Source: Metarhizobium sp964253915 | GTDB taxonomy: Bacteria > Pseudomonadota > Alphaproteobacteria > Rhizobiales > Rhizobiaceae | DNA length: 64,000 bases | Direction: 5' to 3' | Assembly: GCF_964253915.1 (NCBI RefSeq) | Contig: NZ_CAXUSG020000003.1 | Location: forward strand, 62,001-126,000 | Part shown: piece by piece, positions 7,426 through 15,611 of the stretch | How positions within the stretch are numbered: the first letter of the stretch is position 1 | Layout: each line of letters opens with the position of its first letter | Program-made: the position numbers and the translations under genes | Notes under the pieces: model-generated | Told to the model about the DNA's origin: nothing | The model's input: only the letters and a program-made list of their open reading frames with translations | Database searches by the model: none

Positions 7426-8733
7426 TCACACCGGCTTGATCTCGTCCTCGACGGGCCGGATGCGCAGCTGGGTAATGCGGTTCTTCTCCCGCTTCATGAC
7501 GATGAAACGCTTGCCGTGGAAGGTGAAGGCCTGCCGTTCCTCCGGGATCGTCATCGACTCGTGGATGACCAGGCCAGCAATCGTCGTCGCCTCAGCATCC
7601 GGCAGGTTCCAGTCGAGCGCCCGATTGAGATCGCGGATCGGCACGGCGCCGTCGACCACGATCGATCCGTCCGCTTCCGGCCGTACGCCGGAAATCTCGA
7701 CATCGTGCTCATCGGCGATATCACCGACGATTTCTTCGAGAATATCCTCCAGCGTGACGATGCCCTGCACCTCGCCATATTCATCGACGACGACGGCGAA
7801 ATGCACCTTGCGGCGCAAGAAGGCGTTGAGCTGGTCCTTGAGGCTGGTGCTGTCGGGCACGAACCAGGGTTTCTGGGCGATCCTGACGATATCGATATTG
7901 GCCGGCGCCACATCCGGCTCGGCAAGCTCGCGCAACACGTCCTTGGCATGCACGACGCCGATGATGTTGTCGGTCGATTCGCGCCAGACCGGCATGCGCG
8001 TATAGGGGCTTTCGAGAATGGCGCGGACCGCCGCCTCCGGCGGATCCTCGGCATTGATGCCGCGCATCGCCATGCGGTGGACCATGATGTCGGAAAGCTC
8101 CAGCTCCTCCAGGTCGAGCACACCGCCCAGCCGGTCACGGTCGGCCTTCACCACCGAGCCTTCACGATGCAGCAGGTCGACGGCGCCGCGAAGCTCGTCC
8201 TGCGCCGACAGCATCGGCGCCTCGCCCGAGAGGCTGACGCCGCAGGCAACCAGCAATCGGCGCACCACCATGTTGAAGAAGGACGATACCGGGCCAACAA
8301 TCGCGACGAACAGCCGAACCGGCCACGCGACGGCAAGGGCAAAACGATCCGGCGTCGATATCGCAAAGCTGCGCGGCAGCACCTCGGCAAAGATAACGAG
8401 GATGACCGTCATCACCAGCACCGCCACCGCAACGCCAAAACCGCCGCACAAACGGATGAACAGGCTGGTGGCAATCGCCGAAGCGAGGATATTGGCAAGG
8501 TTGTTGCCGATCAGCAGCGCACCGATCAGCCGGTCGCGCCGATCGATCAGGCCGCGCACCAGACCGGCGCGCCTGCTGCCATTGCCTTCGAGCGTATGCA
8601 TGCGGCTGCGCGACACCGCGGTCAACGCAGTCTCGGAGCCGGAAAAGAACGACGACAGAAGAACGAGGACCGCAATCACGACGATTTCCGGCCAATATGC
8701 CCCGAAAAATGCCAGCGCGCCCTCAACTGTCAT
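7426..8733 (-). CDS. CNNM/CorC (HlyC/CorC) family membrane protein with CBS domains
   Basis: A 435-residue protein with an N-terminal DUF21/CNNM transmembrane domain (SSFFSGSETALTAVSR near residue 28, LLIGNNLANILASAIAT near 75), a CBS-domain pair (SPYTRMPVWRESTDNIIGVVHAKD and VVVDEYGEVQGIVTLEDILEEIVGDI), and a C-terminal CorC/HlyC transporter-associated domain. The family is linked to Mg2+ and Co2+ efflux or homeostasis; the older 'hemolysin' label is misleading. Its ATG overlaps the aroB stop (ATGA), indicating translational coupling as third gene of aroK-aroB-corC, although it has no role in the shikimate pathway. Confidence 0.9.
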   Translation of the reverse strand: MTVEGALAFFGAYWPEIVVIAVLVLLSSFFSGSETALTAVSRSRMHTLEGNGSRRAGLVRGLIDRRDRLIGALLIGNNLANILASAIATSLFIRLCGGFGVAVAVLVMTVILVIFAEVLPRSFAISTPDRFALAVAWPVRLFVAIVGPVSSFFNMVVRRLLVACGVSLSGEAPMLSAQDELRGAVDLLHREGSVVKADRDRLGGVLDLEELELSDIMVHRMAMRGINAEDPPEAAVRAILESPYTRMPVWRESTDNIIGVVHAKDVLRELAEPDVAPANIDIVRIAQKPWFVPDSTSLKDQLNAFLRRKVHFAVVVDEYGEVQGIVTLEDILEEIVGDIADEHDVEISGVRPEADGSIVVDGAVPIRDLNRALDWNLPDAEATTIAGLVIHESMTIPEERQAFTFHGKRFIVMKREKNRITQLRIRPVEDEIKPV

Positions 8734-9863
8734 CTTGGATGTTTTTCCTTCAGGAAACTCAGGACTTCGGACGCCGGTACGTCATCGGCAACGAAGGACT
8801 GGCCAATACCGCGCGTCAGGATGAAAGTGAGCTTGCCGCTCTTGACCTTCTTGTCCTGGGCGATCGCATCCATCAGCACTTCCGCCGGCGGCAGGTCGCC
8901 AGGGATCTCATTCATCGAAATCGGCAGACCGACCGTCTTCAGATGCGCCGCAACGCGCAGACTGTCATCGGGGCTGGCGAGGTTCAGCCGGGCCGAAAAC
9001 TGGTGCGCCAGCACCATGCCGATCGACACCGCCTCGCCATGTACCAGTCGGGCGCTGTCGTAGTTCGTCGCGGCTTCCAGCGCATGACCGAAGGTATGGC
9101 CGAGGTTGAGCAGCGCCCGCTGGCCGTTTTCGCGTTCGTCGGCGGCCACCACGTCGGATTTCGCCTGGCAGCTGACGGCAATCGCTTCCGTCCGCGCCAT
9201 ACCGCCGGAAAATACGTCACGCCAGTTGTTTTCCAGCCAGGAGAAGAAATCCGGCTTGTCGATCAGGCCGTATTTCGCCACCTCGGCATAACCGGCGCGG
9301 AATTCCCGCTCGCTCAGCGTGTTGAGCACGTCGGTATCGGCCAGCACCAGATCCGGCTGGTAGAAGACGCCGACGAGGTTCTTGCCGTGACGGGTGTTGA
9401 TGCCGGTCTTGCCGCCGACGGAGGAATCGACCTGCGCCAGCAGCGAGGTCGGCAGCTGCACGAAACGCAGGCCGCGGCGGACGATGCCGGCGGCAAAACC
9501 GGTGAGATCGCCGATCACACCGCCGCCGAGCGCAATGACGGCATCGTTGCGTTCGATGCGCGCATCGAGCAGCGCGTCGCAGGCCGTCATCAGGTGCTCA
9601 AAACTCTTGGTCTTTTCGCCGGCGGGAAGCGTCAGCGACACCGCCTGGAAACCGGCATCGGCAAGGCTGCGCATCAAGGCTTCGAGATAAAGCGCACCGA
9701 CATTGACATCGGTGATGACCGCGGCCTTGCGGCCCTTCAACCGTGCGGCGATCTCGGCGCCGGCGCGGGCGACGAGGCCGGAACCGATCAGGATGTCGTA
9801 CGACCGGTCGCCGAGCGGCACATGCACGACACGTTCGGCGGAAGAGGACGGATTATTGGTCAT
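8730..9863 (-). CDS. aroB: 3-dehydroquinate synthase
   Basis: A 377-residue cytoplasmic enzyme of the shikimate pathway that converts DAHP to 3-dehydroquinate using NAD+ and a divalent metal. Visible motifs are the NAD-binding GGGVIGDLTGFAAG (near residue 114), the segment TSLLAQVDSSVGGKTGIN, KYGLID, and the metal ligand region LNLGHTFGHALE. The preferred ATG at 9863 overlaps the end of aroK by 11 bases; a further 25 open codons upstream lie inside aroK. The aroK-aroB order is the standard one in bacteria. Confidence 0.97.
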   Translation of the reverse strand: MTNNPSSSAERVVHVPLGDRSYDILIGSGLVARAGAEIAARLKGRKAAVITDVNVGALYLEALMRSLADAGFQAVSLTLPAGEKTKSFEHLMTACDALLDARIERNDAVIALGGGVIGDLTGFAAGIVRRGLRFVQLPTSLLAQVDSSVGGKTGINTRHGKNLVGVFYQPDLVLADTDVLNTLSEREFRAGYAEVAKYGLIDKPDFFSWLENNWRDVFSGGMARTEAIAVSCQAKSDVVAADERENGQRALLNLGHTFGHALEAATNYDSARLVHGEAVSIGMVLAHQFSARLNLASPDDSLRVAAHLKTVGLPISMNEIPGDLPPAEVLMDAIAQDKKVKSGKLTFILTRGIGQSFVADDVPASEVLSFLKEKHPR

Positions 9864-10449
9864 TCTCACGGCTTTCGTCTGCGGGATCGACGATCGCGGC
9901 CAGGATTTCCTTGGCCATCTGTTCCTTGCGCACGTCACGAGACTGCACGGTCAGATCCGCTTCCGCATAGATCGGATAGCGGGAGATCATCAGGTTTTCG
10001 AGGGTTTGGCGCGGGTTTTCGGTCTTGAGCAGCGGCCGGTTGTCGCGCTTGTTGACCCGGTCCCACAAGACATCGAGATCCGCCTTCAGCCAGACGGAAA
10101 GGCCGCCCTGCTTCAGATGATGCCGCGTCCGCTCGTTGATGAAGGCGCCGCCGCCGGTCGAAACCACCCTTGGTCCATGCCGCAGAAGCCTGCGGATGAC
10201 GCGGGTTTCCAGCGCCCGGAATTCTTCCTCGCCGTAAGCGGCGAAAAGCTCGGGAATGGTCATGCGTGAAACGCGTTCGATCTCAAGATCGGTATCGACG
10301 AAGGGAATGCCGAGCTGCAGGGCGACAATGCGGCCGACGGAGGATTTGCCGGCCCCCATGAGACCCACGAGAATGAGATTGCGGCTGCCCAGCGCGGCGC
10401 GCGCCCTGTCTCTCAGCGTGTCGGCGATCGGTAGGCTAATTTCAGTCAT
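9853..10449 (-). CDS. aroK: shikimate kinase
   Basis: A 198-residue enzyme that phosphorylates shikimate with ATP, the fifth step of chorismate synthesis. The P-loop GLMGAGKSS is at residues 29-37. Shikimate-binding D-x-D (FVDTDLEIE), the GGG motif (VVSTGGGAFI) and the lid region RDNRPLL are all present. A GTG eight codons upstream (10473) is an alternative start; the ATG at 10449 is preferred because family homology starts near it, though neither has a strong ribosome binding site. First gene of aroK-aroB-corC and divergent from the small gene upstream of xerD. Confidence 0.95.
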   Translation of the reverse strand: MTEISLPIADTLRDRARAALGSRNLILVGLMGAGKSSVGRIVALQLGIPFVDTDLEIERVSRMTIPELFAAYGEEEFRALETRVIRRLLRHGPRVVSTGGGAFINERTRHHLKQGGLSVWLKADLDVLWDRVNKRDNRPLLKTENPRQTLENLMISRYPIYAEADLTVQSRDVRKEQMAKEILAAIVDPADESRENDQ

Positions 10450-10596
10450 CGTCCGGTCAAACTCTGTTTCCACACCGTATCGACAAATGCGCCGGGAGCG
10501 TCAAGGCATGCGCCGGCAAAAGTCGCTTTTCCCGCGCCTTCTTGCACCTTTAGGGCGCCTTCGTCATAAGATGAGGCGATTCTGGCGGAGATCGCG

Positions 10597-10770
10597 ATGC
10601 CCACATTGTTCCGGTTTCTTTTCGTTTGCGGCATGATCGCCGGCGTCATCTACGGCGTCATGTTCGCGCTCGTGCTGTTCGTGGAGCCACGCGAGCGTGA
10701 TGTCACGGTGCGTATTCCTTCCGAACGGCTGAACCCGGCACAGCAGACCCAGAAACAGGCCGAGCAATAA
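10597..10770 (+). CDS. 57-residue single-pass membrane protein coupled to xerD
   Basis: A short gene translating to MPTLFRFLFVCGMIAGVIYG and then a hydrophobic stretch to about residue 29, followed by a polar tail (VEPRERDVTVRIPSERL) ending QKQAEQ. It has a ribosome binding site (GGCGGAG, six bases before ATG), and its TAA overlaps the xerD ATG by one base (TAATG), strong evidence that it is translated. The predicted topology is one membrane helix with a short soluble tail. No function is recognised. Confidence 0.75.
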   Translation: MPTLFRFLFVCGMIAGVIYGVMFALVLFVEPRERDVTVRIPSERLNPAQQTQKQAEQ

Positions 10771-11726
10771 TGGCCCGCGATCTCAGCCGGGCGCGGATCG
10801 AAGCCTTCCTGGAAATGATGAGCGCCGAGCGCGGCGCAGCCGCCAATACGCTGTCATCCTACGAACGCGACCTCGACGACCTCCATGGCTTCCTGGCCGG
10901 CCAACAGGTGCGGCTCGATGCCGCCACGCCCGTCGATCTGCGCGCCTATATCGCCCATCTCGCCGGCCAGGGTTTCAAAGCAACCTCGCAGGCGCGGCGC
11001 CTGTCGGCGATGCGGCAGTTCTACAAGTTCCTTTATGCCGAAGGACTGCGCGGCGACGATCCGACCGGCGTGCTCGACACGCCGAAGAAAGCCCGCAGCC
11101 TGCCGAAGATCATGAGCGTCGAGGAGGTCACCCGCCTGCTGTCACTGGCGGAAGCCGAGGCGCAACTGCCGGGCGGCGACCGGCTGGGGCGACTCCGGAT
11201 GCTCGCCCTCCTCGAACTGCTCTACGCCACCGGCATGCGCGTCAGCGAACTGGTGTCGCTTCCCGCCCGCGTGCTCGACCAGGAGGGCCGGTTCCTCAGC
11301 GTACGCGGCAAGGGCAACAAGGAACGGCTGGTGCCGCTGTCGAAAGCCGCCATCGCAGCGCTGAAGGTCTATGGAACGGAGAAGGCTGCCGACGCCGCGG
11401 CGGCGGGCCAACCCAACGACAGCGCCTTCCTCTTTCCTTCCGCCGGCAAACTCGGCTACCTGCCGCGCCAGGTCTTCGCCCGCGATCTCAAGGATCTTGC
11501 CATCCGTGCCGGCTTGACGCCGTCGAAAATATCACCGCATGTGATGCGCCACGCCTTCGCCAGCCACCTGTTGCAGAATGGGGCAGATCTGCGCGTTGTG
11601 CAGGAACTTCTCGGACATTCCGACATTTCCACGACACAAATCTATACGCATGTACTGGATGAAAGGCTGCGGCAGCTGGTTCAAACGCACCACCCTCTTG
11701 CCAAACAGGCCAAAAAACGGGATTAG
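10770..11726 (+). CDS. xerD: tyrosine recombinase XerD
   Basis: A 318-residue site-specific recombinase that, with XerC, resolves chromosome dimers at dif. It has an N-terminal SAM-like core-binding domain (about 1-95) and a C-terminal catalytic domain. The catalytic set is complete: R157 (ATGMRVSEL), K181 in the beta-hairpin (GKGNKERL), H257-x-x-R260 (PHVMRHAF), H283 (LLGHSD) and nucleophile Y292 (QIYTHV). Its ATG overlaps the stop of the 57-residue membrane-protein gene. The location between aroK and accA, with no integrase-like neighbours, supports the housekeeping XerD over a mobile integrase. Confidence 0.95.
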   Translation: MARDLSRARIEAFLEMMSAERGAAANTLSSYERDLDDLHGFLAGQQVRLDAATPVDLRAYIAHLAGQGFKATSQARRLSAMRQFYKFLYAEGLRGDDPTGVLDTPKKARSLPKIMSVEEVTRLLSLAEAEAQLPGGDRLGRLRMLALLELLYATGMRVSELVSLPARVLDQEGRFLSVRGKGNKERLVPLSKAAIAALKVYGTEKAADAAAAGQPNDSAFLFPSAGKLGYLPRQVFARDLKDLAIRAGLTPSKISPHVMRHAFASHLLQNGADLRVVQELLGHSDISTTQIYTHVLDERLRQLVQTHHPLAKQAKKRD

Positions 11727-11788
11727 ACCCGGGCAATGGGGAAAAATCCCCGAAACGCCGCCCGGACGATCAATCGGAAACGGAACAC

Positions 11789-12742
11789 ATGCACAATTAT
11801 CTCGACTTCGAAAAACCTATTTCCGATCTTGAGGGCAAAATCCACGAGCTGAAGAAACTGGCGACGGAAGACGAGAGCATCGACACCTCCGACGAGATCG
11901 GGCGGCTGGAAGTGCGCGTCCGTGAAGCGACGGTGGAGATCTACTCGAAGCTGAACCCGTGGCAGAAGACGCAGGTTGCCCGCCATCCGCAGCGCCCGCA
12001 TTTCATCGACTACGCCAATGCGCTGTTCGACGAGTTCACGCCGCTTGCTGGCGACCGCAAGTTTTCCGAGGACGCGGCGATCCAGGCGGGCCTCGCCCGC
12101 TTCAACGGCCAGCCCGTCGCGGTCATCGGCCAGGAAAAAGGCAACGACACCAAGTCGCGCATCAAGCACAATTTCGGCAGCGCCCGGCCGGAAGGTTACC
12201 GCAAGGCGATCCGCGTCATGGAAATGGCCGACCGCTTCGGCCTGCCGATCATCACGCTGATCGACACGGCCGGTGCCTATCCGGGCGTCGGCGCCGAAGA
12301 ACGCGGCCAGGCGGAAGCCATCGCCCGCTCGACGGAAATGTGCCTGAACGTCAAGGTGCCGATCATCTCCGTCGTCGTCGGCGAAGGCGGCTCGGGCGGC
12401 GCCATCGCCGTTGCCACCGGCAACCGCGTCTATATGCTCGAACATTCGATCTACAGCGTGATCTCGCCGGAAGGTGCTGCCTCGATCCTCTGGCGCGATT
12501 CCACCCGCGCCCGCGAGGCGGCGACGGCGATGAAGATCACCGCGGAAGACCTGAAGCAGCTCGGCATCATCGACGGCATCATTCCCGAGCCGATCGGCGG
12601 CGCGCATCGCGATCCCGAAACCGTGATCGCCGCCACCGGCGAGATGATCGACATCGCGCTTGGCGAGCTTTCGTCGCGGTCCGGAGAGCAGCTGCGCAAC
12701 GAGCGCCGGCAGAAATTCCTCAATATCGGCCGCAACCTCTGA
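11789..12742 (+). CDS. accA: acetyl-CoA carboxylase carboxyltransferase subunit alpha
   Basis: A 317-residue subunit that with AccD transfers the carboxyl group from biotin to acetyl-CoA, giving malonyl-CoA for fatty acid synthesis. It starts MHNYLDFEKPISDLEGKI and contains NFGSARPEGYRKA, LIDTAGAYPGVGAEERGQAE, and GEGGSGGAIA for the oxyanion and CoA pockets, plus YSVISPEGAASILW. The length is standard. It begins 62 bases after xerD on the same strand, a conserved rhizobial neighbourhood. Confidence 0.97.
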   Translation: MHNYLDFEKPISDLEGKIHELKKLATEDESIDTSDEIGRLEVRVREATVEIYSKLNPWQKTQVARHPQRPHFIDYANALFDEFTPLAGDRKFSEDAAIQAGLARFNGQPVAVIGQEKGNDTKSRIKHNFGSARPEGYRKAIRVMEMADRFGLPIITLIDTAGAYPGVGAEERGQAEAIARSTEMCLNVKVPIISVVVGEGGSGGAIAVATGNRVYMLEHSIYSVISPEGAASILWRDSTRAREAATAMKITAEDLKQLGIIDGIIPEPIGGAHRDPETVIAATGEMIDIALGELSSRSGEQLRNERRQKFLNIGRNL

Positions 12743-12925
12743 GATTCTTTGCTGCGGCGCGAAAATCAGCCAAATCTTGGCCATAATCATGCCTGTTAGC
12801 TGTGGTGCCTTTCAAGGGGCGGTGGCATAGGCAGGTAAGCTTTTGTCAAGTATAAGCACCTATGATTCTGTTTACTTTCCATTAAACAGATCCGGAGATG
12901 GATCTGACGGGTCGTGAGCTTTGTA

Positions 12926-14173
12926 ATGCGCATCAGAAATTTCGTGCTTTTCTCCATGATGGCGGCGGCGCTTGCCGGCTGCAACGATACGCTCGACAGC
13001 GCCACGACCGACCTGTCCAGCGTCAAGGACAAGGTGCAGCATCCGCTTTCCCAGAAGATCGTTGCGGACATGCGCGCCAAGGGCATGAACCAGAACTCGC
13101 CGATCATGATGCGCATCTTCAAGGAAGAAGGCGTCCTGGAGATCTGGAAGGCGAAGACCGACAACCGCTTCGACAAGATCAAGGAATACAAGATCTGCGC
13201 CTGGTCCGGCAAACTCGGGCCGAAGGTCAAGGAAGGCGACCGGCAGGCGCCGGAAGGTTTCTACAACCTCACGCCGGCGCACCTCAATCCGAACTCGAAA
13301 TATTACCTGGCGATCAACACCGGCTTTCCCAACCGGTTCGACCAGGCCAACCGCCGCAACGGCACGAACCTGATGATCCACGGCGCCTGTTCGTCGTCGG
13401 GTTGTTATTCGATGACCGACGAGCAGGTTCTGGAAATCTACGCCTTTGCCCGCGACGCCTTCAAGGGCGGCCAGACGAGCGTGCAGCTGCAGGCTTTCCC
13501 CTTCCGGATGACCGCCGAAAACATGGCGCGCCATCGCTACAGCGAACATTCCGATTTCTGGAAGATGCTGAAGGTCGGCTACGACAACTTCGAGGTCACC
13601 AAGCGGCCGCCCGAGGTCAATGTCTGCGAGAAGAAATACGTCTTCAACCAGCAGGCCGACGGATCGTTCAACCCTGCCGGCGCCTGCCCGCAGATGACGA
13701 CGCCGGCTGCCCTGCAGGCCGCGCTTTCCAGCTACAACAAGACCTACGACGCCGCCTACGCCAAGGCGCTGCGCAAATATGACGGCATGGTCTGGTACGA
13801 TCCGACCGAAGCCGAACGCAAGGCGCTGGTCGCCAACCTGCGCAAGGGCCGCGAACTCGCCTATGCGCCGACCGGCTCGGCTCTCGAAGCCGGAAAGCTG
13901 ATGAAGCTCAACGAATACCAGGAAAAGCTGACCCAGCAGGACGCAAAGACGGCGACGGCGGCGATCAGCAACCAGACCGGCAGCCGCACCCAGACCACGG
14001 CCACGACGCAGACCGGCGGCAATGCCACCGCGCAGACGGTCAAGGCGGACGAAACCAAAACCACCGAGACGGCAACCGTACCCATTCCGGTGCAGAATCC
14101 CAATACCGTGGCCCAGGAAACCGTGCAGACGCAGGATCAGGCGGTCGGCAAGCCGTTCTGGAAGTTCTGGTGA
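12926..14173 (+). CDS. L,D-transpeptidase (YkuD/YafK-like) lipoprotein
   Basis: About 415 residues. The N-terminus is a lipoprotein signal with lipobox AALAGC, so it is probably anchored in a membrane facing the periplasm. The catalytic YkuD domain covers about residues 50-210, with the signature HGACSSSGCYSM near 152-163, where the His and final Cys are catalytic. It resembles the YafK group of murein L,D-transpeptidases, which form 3-3 crosslinks or handle Braun-type attachment. The C-terminal 100 residues are Thr/Ala/Gln-rich and probably disordered, ending KPFWKFW. A GTG four codons upstream (12914) is an alternative start. Its stop overlaps the TusA-like gene by four bases. Confidence 0.88.
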   Translation: MRIRNFVLFSMMAAALAGCNDTLDSATTDLSSVKDKVQHPLSQKIVADMRAKGMNQNSPIMMRIFKEEGVLEIWKAKTDNRFDKIKEYKICAWSGKLGPKVKEGDRQAPEGFYNLTPAHLNPNSKYYLAINTGFPNRFDQANRRNGTNLMIHGACSSSGCYSMTDEQVLEIYAFARDAFKGGQTSVQLQAFPFRMTAENMARHRYSEHSDFWKMLKVGYDNFEVTKRPPEVNVCEKKYVFNQQADGSFNPAGACPQMTTPAALQAALSSYNKTYDAAYAKALRKYDGMVWYDPTEAERKALVANLRKGRELAYAPTGSALEAGKLMKLNEYQEKLTQQDAKTATAAISNQTGSRTQTTATTQTGGNATAQTVKADETKTTETATVPIPVQNPNTVAQETVQTQDQAVGKPFWKFW

Positions 14174-14403
14174 GCCAGGCCACGGTCGAGACCTACGATC
14201 TCAAGGGGCTGAAATGCCCCTTGCCCGTGCTAAAGACGAAACGCCGTATCGGCCGGCTGAAACAGGGCGACGAACTCGTGGTCGAAACCACCGATCCGCT
14301 GGCCGTCATCGACATCACGCATTTCTGCAACCAGGACGGCCATGCGCTGCTGGAAACGGTGAAAACCGAAACCGGCCACCGTTTCCATATCCGCAAGGGC
14401 TGA
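14170..14403 (+). CDS. TusA-family sulfurtransferase-like protein
   Basis: A 77-residue protein of the TusA/SirA fold. It carries the family signature LKGLKCPLPVLKTKR with the conserved Cys in CPxP (residue 16), the residue that carries persulfide sulfur in TusA. The C-terminal beta-strand region GHRFHIRKG matches the fold. It begins with a GTG whose last two bases are shared with the stop of the L,D-transpeptidase gene, so translation is coupled. Its sulfur acceptor cannot be inferred; roles in thiomodification or molybdenum enzyme maturation are known for related proteins. Confidence 0.87.
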   Translation: MSQATVETYDLKGLKCPLPVLKTKRRIGRLKQGDELVVETTDPLAVIDITHFCNQDGHALLETVKTETGHRFHIRKG

Positions 14404-14425
14404 GCCGGAGAGGCACAGCTATATT

Positions 14426-15595
14426 TTAAAATCGCATCCCCGGCACCGCCAGCGGATTGTCTTCGAGCGCTGCCCGGTCGGGCCGGTCGATGCGCACCTT
14501 GCCGGTGAAGGCGTCGAAGAGATCCCGGATAAAGTCCTCGGCCAGATCCTTGGTGATCAGTACCATGCGCGTGCGGCGATCCTCCGGGTCCGGCCAGGCG
14601 GCCAGGCGCACCGGCGGATGGAAGACGCTCTGGACGCCATGCAGCACTAGCGGCTTCTCCGGCCGGTCGCTCGTCGCCACGATCGCCTTCATCCGCAACA
14701 GCCGCTCGCCATGCGCCGAACGCAAGAGGTCGATGAACATCTCCAGCGCCATGGGATCGATCGGCCGGTCGTGGACGATCGAGAAGGATCGGATGTTGTC
14801 GCCATGCCGCGTGATGTCATGGTGATGATGGCCGTGATCATGGTGATGTTCATGATCATGATGGTGGTCGTGTCCATGTCCATGATCGTGATGATGATGA
14901 TGATGATGATCTTCGCTGATCGACTCGTCGCGCAGCCAGCGATCGACATCAGCGATCTTGCCGGAGACGTCATAGAGGCCGTTGATCAGGATTGCCGCCT
15001 TGCCGGCGTCCTCGCTGTCGCCGTCCATGATCGGTGCCCGCGGGTTGAGCAGCCGCAGCTGTTCCGCCAGCGAAGAGACGGTGGCCGCATCGGCCAGCGA
15101 TGCCTTGGCGAGGATCAGCCGGTCGGCCACCGCCGCCTGCTTGCGCGCCTCGATATGGTTGTCGAGCGTCGACAGGCCGTTGGCCGCATCGACGACGGTC
15201 ACCACGCCATCCAATTCGAAATCCTGGGCGATCACCGGATTGCCCATCACCGACTGCATCACTGGCGCCGGATCGGCCAGCCCGGTGGTTTCGATCACCA
15301 CCCGCTTCAGCGGCTTGAGGCGGCCGGTCTGCATGCCGTCCATCAGCATCGCCAGCGTATCGACCAGTTCGCCGCGCACGGTGCAGCACAGGCAGCCATC
15401 CGACAGTTCGATGATCGAATCGTCGGAGGATTCCACCAGCAGGTGGTCGATACCGACTTCACCGAATTCGTTGATGATGACGGCCGTATCCGTGAGGCCC
15501 GGGTCCTTGAGGATCCGGTTTAAAAGCGTCGATTTACCCGCACCGAGAAAACCGGTCAGGATCGACACCGCGATTTTTTCGCGTGGCTGGCTCAT
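14426..15595 (-). CDS. CobW/COG0523 GTPase with histidine-rich segment
   Basis: A 389-residue G3E P-loop GTPase. It has Walker A GFLGAGKST (residues 15-23), the metal-binding C68-x-C70-C71 (DGCLCCTVRG), Walker B ETTGLADPAP, and the C-terminal CobW_C domain (HGVQSVFHPPVRL). Between them, roughly residues 228-259, lies a dense His/Asp/Gly run (HHHHHHH, DHGHGHDHHHDHEHHH), typical of metallochaperones that store or deliver Zn2+, Ni2+ or Co2+. COG0523 proteins include CobW of cobalamin synthesis and Zn-responsive ZigA/YeiR; the neighbourhood does not decide between them. The ATG at 15595 starts 16 bases after the carboxypeptidase gene. Confidence 0.9.
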   Translation of the reverse strand: MSQPREKIAVSILTGFLGAGKSTLLNRILKDPGLTDTAVIINEFGEVGIDHLLVESSDDSIIELSDGCLCCTVRGELVDTLAMLMDGMQTGRLKPLKRVVIETTGLADPAPVMQSVMGNPVIAQDFELDGVVTVVDAANGLSTLDNHIEARKQAAVADRLILAKASLADAATVSSLAEQLRLLNPRAPIMDGDSEDAGKAAILINGLYDVSGKIADVDRWLRDESISEDHHHHHHHDHGHGHDHHHDHEHHHDHGHHHHDITRHGDNIRSFSIVHDRPIDPMALEMFIDLLRSAHGERLLRMKAIVATSDRPEKPLVLHGVQSVFHPPVRLAAWPDPEDRRTRMVLITKDLAEDFIRDLFDAFTGKVRIDRPDRAALEDNPLAVPGMRF

Positions 15596-15611
15596 GGTTG
15601 TTCCTGTTGGC

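Noticed and set aside
10770..11726. Phage or island integrase
   Set aside because: The recombinase is of the housekeeping XerD type between aroK and accA; there is no adjacent tRNA attachment site or phage gene.
14818..14915. Possible microsatellite or CRISPR-like repeat (CAT/GAT units)
   Set aside because: It is in frame within the CobW-type GTPase and encodes its His-rich segment. No spaced repeats of CRISPR type were found in the window.
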